From Cyanophora paradoxa (taxonomy: Eukaryota > Glaucocystophyceae > Cyanophorales > Cyanophoraceae), in the NCBI GenBank assembly GCA_004431415.1, contig QPMI01000409.1, forward strand, positions 62,001 through 126,000: a stretch of 64,000 nt of DNA. Direction: 5' to 3'. Numbering within the stretch: position 1 is the first letter of the stretch; each line of letters starts with the position of its first letter. Below, one piece after another: positions 58,501 to 64,000 of the stretch. The position numbers and the translations under genes were made by a program. Below the pieces are notes generated by a model, which was given only the letters and a program-made list of their open reading frames with translations, had not been told where the DNA came from and ran no database searches.

Positions 58501-61443
58501 AAGACGCTCACGCAGCTGCAGTCCCTCAACCTGCGCAACAACAACCTCTACCGCATCGAGGACATCAACCTCCTCCGCAAGCGCGCCCGATGCGATGCGA
58601 TGCGATGCGATGCGATGCCGCCCAGGCCTCACTCACGGTGGGTCGGGGGCGGCAGGCACGTGTCGCAGCTGACGGAGCTGAACCTGCTCTACAACCCGGT
58701 GTGCGACGTGAAGAGCTACCGGAGCCTCGTGCTGCGGCGCCTGCCCCTCCTCCTCTCCTTCGACGAGACGACCATCACCGACCAGGACCGCGTGCGCCCC
58801 CGCGCCCGGCCGGCCCCGCCGCACCTCGAGTCGCCGCGCGGTTGCCGAGGGCGCGCGCGCGCGGCGCAGGCGGCGGCGGAGGAGAACTACGCCTCGCTGG
58901 TCGTGAGCATGATCCGCGAGCACGGCATCAACCGCCGCCGCCAGGCGCGCCAGACAAGCAGCGGCCCGCGCGAACGCAGCTGACCTGTCCCGCCGGGCAG
59001 GACTGGGGCCTGCGGATCAAGTCGGAGGGCCCGGCGCCGGCGGGCGGCGCGGAGCAGGCGGACGAGGCGTGGATCGCCCACGTCGAGGAGCTCGAGCTCG
59101 ACCACAAGCGCATCCGCCGCATCCAGGTGCGCGGCGGCGTGCAACCCTGCGCCCAAAGCTAGCCGAGAAGAGTGGAGATCAACGGGGCCCCCGCCTCGCC
59201 CGCGCGCGCCTGCGGCGGGGCCGGACGCGCGGCCTGAGTGCTTCGGGGCGGGCGCGGGGGCAGAACCTGGAAAAGTGCTCGAACCTGCGGCGGCTCTCGC
59301 TGAACGACAACGAGGTGTCGCACATCGAGGGCCTCGAGCGGTGCCTGCTCCTCGAGGAGCTCTCCCTCGAGGAGAACCGGATCGGGCGGGTCGAGGGCCT
59401 GCACGCCTGCCTCTACCTCAAGAAGCTCGACCTCGGCAAGAACCGCATCGCCAAGGTGGAGGGGGCGGGGTCGGGGGAGGCGCCCTGGGGCCGCGCCGGG
59501 CGGCAGCTCACGCCGCCTCCGCGCGGCAGGTGGAGGGCCTGGAGCACCTGGCGCACCTCGCGCAGCTCTCGCTGGAGGACAACGAGATCTCGAGCCTGCA
59601 CGGCCTCCACCGCCTCACCTCCCTCATGGAGCTCTGTGCGCGCAGCGCGCCCATCGAGCCTCCTCGGACGGGGCGCCTCCTGGACGCGCCCCTCACGACG
59701 GGGGGCGGGGCGCAGACATCGGGAACAACCGGATCGCGGACCTGAAGGAGGTGCAGCAGCTGAAGGACCTCCCGAAGCTCATCATCGCCGACTTCTCGGG
59801 GAACCCCGTCTGCGACGACTCCGAGTACCGCGGCTACGTCATCTACCACCTCAGGAAGCTCAAGGTCCCTCCCGGCCCACAGCTCACAGCTCTCGTCGCC
59901 TGCTCACGGCGCGCTTCCTTCGCCCCCCTCGCCAGGTGCTGGACGGGGTGGGGATCGAGGCCGGGGAACAGTCGGCGGCGCGGGAGAAGTACAGCGGGAA
60001 GCTCACCCCCGAGCTCCTCGTCGAGCGCGTCGGCCACAAGTTCTTCGAGCGTGCGCCGCGCTGCGCCCCCGAGGCCCCGAGCGTCGCGTCGCTCCGCTCC
60101 GCTCGCCCCTCACGCGTGCCCTCCCTCGCGCAGACGTGCGGGAGCTGGACCTCTCGGGGTGCCGCATCAAGGAGATCGCGGGGTGCATCGCCCCCGACGA
60201 GTTCTGCAACCTGCGCGAGCTCAACCTCGACAACAACTTCGTGACGGACGTGGCGCCCCTGGCGCGCCTCCCCTGCCTCGCCGTCCTCAAGCTCAACCAC
60301 AACCGGGTGGACACGGCGGGCGGGGAGTGCAGCTGCGCCGGCCTGGGCGCCCTCGTCCAGATCGAGGCCCTCCAGCTCGGCCACAACCTCATCTCCAGCA
60401 TCGCCGCCCTCGGCATCGGCACCCTCACCTCCCTCCGCTCCCTCTCCCTGCCGGGCAACGAGATCACGCGCGTCGAGGGCCTCGGCCCCCTCGTGCAGCT
60501 CCAGGAGCTCGTCCTCGACAAGAACAAGATCAAGTACCTCGACGCCTCCTCCCTCGCCACCCTCGCCTCCCTCCGCGAGCTCCGCATCGAGCGCGCACCG
60601 CCCCCCTTCCGGCGCCCCCTCCTCTCGAGCTTACTTTCGGGCGCGCCCTCCGGCAGGGAGAACGGGCTGAAGTCGCTGGTGAACATCGGGCCGCTGCCCC
60701 GTCTCCAGTCCCTCCACCTCGGCGCCAACCGCATCTCCGACCTTCAGGACGTGGACGTGCGCGCGCCCCCTCCCCTGCTCGGAAACGCGAGGGCCGCGCC
60801 GAGCGGGGCACGGTGCGCGCGCGCCGCAGAGGCTGGCGTCGCTGCCGAGCCTGTTCGAGCTGAGCTTGGCGAACAACGCGTGCGGGCGGAAGAACCTGTA
60901 CCGTGCGACGCTGATCAAGAAGCTGCCGACGCTCAAGATCCTCGACGGCAAGGAGGTCCTCCCCGAGGAGCGGGACCGCACCGAGGCGCGCCTTCCTTGC
61001 TTGCGCTTCCTCTGCACCCCTGCACCCCCCGCCTGACGCCTCCCCCAGATGCTGTTCGCGTCGGACCCGCGGTTCGCGCTGGCGCAGAACAGCTCGCCGG
61101 ACCCGCGGCCGCCCGCCTACGCGTACAACACGGCGGTCAAGCTCCCCATCGCAGTCAAGGCGATGAAGTGCGGCCCCCGGAACGCGGGCGCGGGGCGCGG
61201 GCGGCTGATGGGCGCGCCTCCCCCCGCAGCTTCGACGCGATGCACCTCGGGGCGGGGACGCCGGGCGCCGGCTCCTTCCAGATCCTCTGGGCCCCCGACG
61301 GCAACGCCGGCGGCGGGTCGGCGGCCGTCTGGACGCAGGGCGTGGGCGCGCAGGCGCAGGCGCAGGGGCGCGGGCGGCCCGTCTCGTCTGAGATGAGCAG
61401 CAAGGCGCGGTCCAGGGCAGTCATCAAGTCGGGCAGGTCGTAG
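55567..61443 (+). CDS. LRRC9: Leucine-rich repeat-containing protein 9 (LRRC9)
   Basis: Very large protein with several leucine-rich-repeat arrays. Its exact function is unsettled; homologues occur in ciliated lineages. Exon 1 MADDAERAELYQIL (55567-55608) joins LEANGIAPGTEQRVAKLEMF. LRR array 1: LEDCVNLETLWLSENEI-type repeats, RISKIENLDHLVDLEVLWLS, then the LRRC9-specific NPVCALCNYHTYVLYHLGQL and YYNMRIKTLKRNTTNIVKRA. The central non-LRR part matches LRRC9 in order: VWYSSCIDLINSRFFSHEF, HNRFLRNRFEQRMEQMVD, LLITKVFLGRSSQ, WFIFDHAL, LPEYLVAFEYKP. Array 2 (58200-60000) has ITHLDLHGNSIRRIENLAAC, LRRLSLNDNEVSHIEGLERC, NPVCDDSEYRGYVIYHLRKL. Array 3 (60130-60960) has LQLGHNLISSIAALGIGTL, SLPGNEITRVEGLGPLVQLQ. 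It ends FDAMHLGAGTPGAGSFQILW and VIKSGRS. Introns are short, with GTGCGCC-type donors. Boundaries in arrays are approximate. Confidence 0.92.
58588..58618 (+). repeat. Pentanucleotide microsatellite (CGATG)6
   Basis: Six perfect CGATG units in an LRRC9 intron, immediately after the exon ending EDINLLRK. Length may vary between alleles. Confidence 0.85.
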
Positions 61444-61593
61444 CACACTAGCGGCGCAGGACAGGGGCGGTAGCCTAACCCGGGCCAGGAGTAGGCGCGC
61501 TTAGCCGAGATTCGAACCGTGTACACTAGCACTGAGAACGAGCAGGAGACCGACGTCGACACACAAACAAGCAAGGGGTCGAGGGACTCGGGC

Positions 61594-64000
61594 TCAGCCG
61601 CCGGGCGGGGGCTGGCCGTGGCTGTGGTGGGAGGCGTCGGCGGCAGCGGAGAGGCCGTCGTCTCCGGATCCCGAGGGCCGCCGCGGGCCCGAGGCGGCGG
61701 GGCGCGCTGCCGCGAGGGCCTTCTGGATGGCCCCCGCGCTCCTCTTGTAGTCTGCGTGCCCCGCGCGCACAGCGTCAGGGGCCGCGCTGCGGGAGCGGGA
61801 GCTCGCGGCGGGGCCAAGCGCACCGTCGCGGAGGCGGACGAGGGCGGCGACCTCTGCGGCGGGCAGGCGGGCGAGGGGCCCCTCCGACACCACGGGGCCC
61901 AGCACCTGCCCCGCCCCTCGCACCAGGGCGGGGGAGGGCAGGTGCGCAGGGGGTGGGTACCTCGGGGGGTACGAGGTAGAGGTTGGCGGCGGCGGGGAGG
62001 GGCTCTAAGAGGGCGTCCACGGCGGGCAGGCGGAGGGCCCGCCCCCAGCTCGCGTACTCCGTCATGTCCCTGCCAGGGCGTGAGAAGAGGCGGGGTACAG
62101 GGGAGCTGGGGCGAGGGGTACCGGAGGAGCTGGAGGCCGCCGGCGGTGGAGAAGGTGAAGCGCTTGATGTGCGCGATGATGAGCCTGTGGGGCGGTCGGC
62201 ATTCGAAAAGGTGCACCCCGACTGGCCGGGAGGGCAGGCACCTCTGCAGGCGGGATGCGAGCTGCGCAAGGAGAGCGGGATGAGGTGAAGCGAGGGAAGG
62301 GCGGGGGCGGGGGCACCTCGGTGAGGAAGGAGGCGCGGTTGTCCCCGTCGAGGTTGGCGGACACGAGCCGCGCCTGCAGGAGAGGAGGGTGAGGGGAGAG
62401 GGCCGGGACTGCGTGCGGAACAGATCCGGAGAAGGGGGCCGCGCCTGCTGCGCGAGGACCTCGACGGCGCGCCCGCAGGCCGGGGTCGGCTCGTTGTTGG
62501 AGAAGGCGGCGTCGGGCCCCGCGCCGCCCTTCTCGCCCTCCTCCCGCGGCCTGAAGTCCCGCGGCCGCTGCTCGTTCTGCAGGATCGAGCGCACGTGCGC
62601 CAGCACGCCTGCCCCGCGAGCGAGCGAGGGCGCCGCCTAAGCGAAAAGAGACTGCGCGAGAGGCGGGGAGGCGGGGCACCCTCAAGGGCGCGCTCGAGGG
62701 CGGCGAGGACGAGGTTCTCGGCGGTGGCGACGAGGGCGCGCCGGTCCGCCACGCAGCTGCGCGGGCGGGGCCCCCGGGGCTCAGCGCGGGAGGCCGCGGA
62801 AAGGCGCGGGGCGGGCGGGCCTGGTGTGCCAGGAGACGAAGCCGGCGACCTGCGGCTGGACGGCCGCCACGAAGTGCCGCAGCGCCGCGATCAGCGCCGC
62901 CCCGCTCCCCCGCGCCGACCGGTACACCTGTGGCCCGCCCCGCGCCCCGCCTCAGACGAGGGGCCCCGCCCGACGCCTCCTCGAGCCAAGCGCCGCCCCC
63001 GCCCACCTCGAGGTAGGCGTCGGCCTTGCCGCGGGACGCCTCGCCCCGCTCCACCACCCTGGAAGCGGATGAGGGATGAGGGAGGGGCAGGGAGGAGCGG
63101 GTGAGGGGCGCGGCGCGGCGCACGCGCTCATGGCGGCGGAGAGGTAGGCCCCGACCGCCTCGGTCAGCGCCCGGTACGCCATGTGGCTGTGCCGCGCCCT
63201 GCCGGCCGAGAGAGAGTCGGGGAGGGGTGCGGGGGGACGAGGGGGCGGGGGGACGCGCTGGGGCGCACAGGGCGGCCTCGTCGGCGAGGGCGCGGCAGCG
63301 GGCGAGGGCCCCGCGGCTCGTCTCCACCAGCGCCTCCACCAGCTCCGGCGAGACGAGGGGCCCCGAGGCCGCCCCCGAGGCCGCCAGCGCCTCGGGCCCC
63401 GCCTCCTTGCTCTTCTTCTTTTTCTTGCGCCCGCCCGGGGGCGCCTCGCCCTGCGCGCCTCCTCTGCTCGGCCCGCGCCTTCCTTCCTCTGCTCGGGGGC
63501 CCGGGGGGTACGCACGCGGGCCTGGAGGAAGGCGGCGACGCGGGCGGCGTGCGAGGCGCGCAGGTGCGCCTCCTCCTCCTCAAAGTACCTGCCCGAGCCT
63601 CAGGCCCGCGCCCCGCCCAGGGCCCCCGCCCCGCGCGGCGCACGCCGCCCGCCGCGCCGCGAAGAGGCCCCCCGCGAGGGCCACCAGGGGCCCCGCGGGG
63701 CAGCCGGCCGCCCCGGACAGCTGCACGCAGGGCCTGAGGAGGAGAATGGAGGGGAGGGGAGAGGGGAGGGGAGCTGGGCGGGCGGGCGGGCCTGCTTCGC
63801 GAGGTCGAGGGTGCGGGAGTAGGCGGCGGAGAGCACCTCGAGGCGCCCCAGCCCCAAGTCCCCCGCCTCCGCCCTCCCCGCCCCTTTCCCCGCTCCCCGC
63901 TCCTGCCGGGCAGCCACGCTGAGGTCGCGCGACAGGAAAGAAGGCGGGGCGGCGTGCCCCCCGCCTGGGCTTCTCGGGGGTCTCCGCGGGGCCCTCGGCG
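61594..64000 (-). CDS. EXOC5: Exocyst subunit Sec10/EXOC5 (5' partial)
   Basis: Exocyst component that tethers secretory vesicles to the plasma membrane. The gene runs off the right edge, so the N-terminal part is absent. Exons near the edge are helical (RDLSVAARQERGAGKGAGRA, LEVLSAAYSRTLDLAKQ, EEEAHLRASHAARVAAFLQ, ELVEALVETSRGALARCRAL). The C-terminal half matches Sec10: HMAYRALTEAVGAYLSAAM, RALVATAENLVLAALERALE, VRSILQNEQRPRDFRPREE, AFSNNEPTPACGRAVEVLAQ, ARLVSANLDGDNRASFLTEV, GLRLHRLIIAHIKRFTFSTA, GGLQLLRDMTEYASWGRALR, LEPLPAAANLYLVPPEV, LARLPAAEVAALVRLRD and DYKRSAGAIQKAL. A Gly/Ser/His-rich tail HSHGQPPPGG ends at 61594. Convergent with LRRC9, 150 bp between stop codons. With VPS53 it is the second tethering-complex subunit in 13 kb, probably by chance. 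Confidence 0.88.

Noticed and set aside
61500-61530. GATTCGAACC, resembling a tRNA T-loop/B box
   Set aside because: On neither strand does it have a complementary 5-bp T-stem, an anticodon arm or an acceptor stem at the right distance.

Overview
This window is nuclear DNA of a flagellated, plastid-bearing unicellular eukaryote. It has 22 recognisable multi-domain eukaryotic genes and no operons or bacterial gene organisation. Nearly every gene is split by short introns with GT-AG ends, often with a GTGCGC donor. The clues to lifestyle are axonemal or ciliary genes (a CFAP53-like coiled-coil protein, the inner-arm dynein light chain p28/DNALI1, LRRC9), a plant-type fused aspartate kinase-homoserine dehydrogenase, GDP-mannose 3,5-epimerase, a plant-type UPL3 HECT ligase, and a DUF2358 protein with what looks like a simple (not bipartite) plastid transit peptide carrying an early Phe. 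A single-step transit peptide with early Phe, very high GC and flagella would fit a glaucophyte such as Cyanophora. That is inference, not proof.

Layout, left to right. 1-3.5 kb: the 3' part of the coiled-coil ciliary gene, a repeat-rich gap with interstitial TTAGGG units, and RBBP5/SWD1 (+). 3.9-11.2 kb, extremely GC-rich: a tandem cyclic-nucleotide-binding protein (+) and TAF2 (-). 11.4-15 kb: a Tim17/22/23-family protein (+), GME (-) and eIF1A (-). 15.1-28.7 kb: BRF1 (+), a convergent gap holding a 131-bp perfect palindrome, the AK-HSDH gene (-) and a UPL3-type HECT E3 ligase (-). 28.8-34.4 kb: the DUF2358 plastid protein (+), prohibitin-2 (-) and CNX2/MOCS1A (+). 34.4-43.6 kb, the most AT-rich part: a MITE-like element, RRP12 (-), PI31/PSMF1 (-) and a GNAT acetyltransferase (+). 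44.2-49.7 kb: DNALI1 (-), proteasome beta5 (-) and a MAP kinase with an SAH activation motif (+). 50.8-64 kb, extremely GC-rich again: VPS53 (-), LRRC9 (+) and Sec10/EXOC5 (-, running off the right edge).

Functionally the genes are mostly housekeeping: transcription (RBBP5, TAF2, BRF1), translation and ribosome assembly (eIF1A, RRP12), protein turnover (UPL3, PI31, proteasome beta5), vesicle tethering (VPS53, EXOC5), mitochondria (PHB2, the Tim-family protein, CNX2), and cilia. They do not form a pathway cluster. Seven gene pairs are divergent with start codons only 92-337 bp apart, so shared bidirectional promoters are probably common.

I found no CRISPR array, rRNA, convincing tRNA, insertion sequence or prokaryotic defence system. 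The most unusual items are the 131-bp perfect palindrome, the MITE-like element, motifs shared between distant intergenic regions, the sense-strand C-rich intron tracts, and the SAH-type MAP kinase. Gene ends come from family homology I recognise by eye. Exon boundaries are stated where I could join frames by hand; others are approximate.
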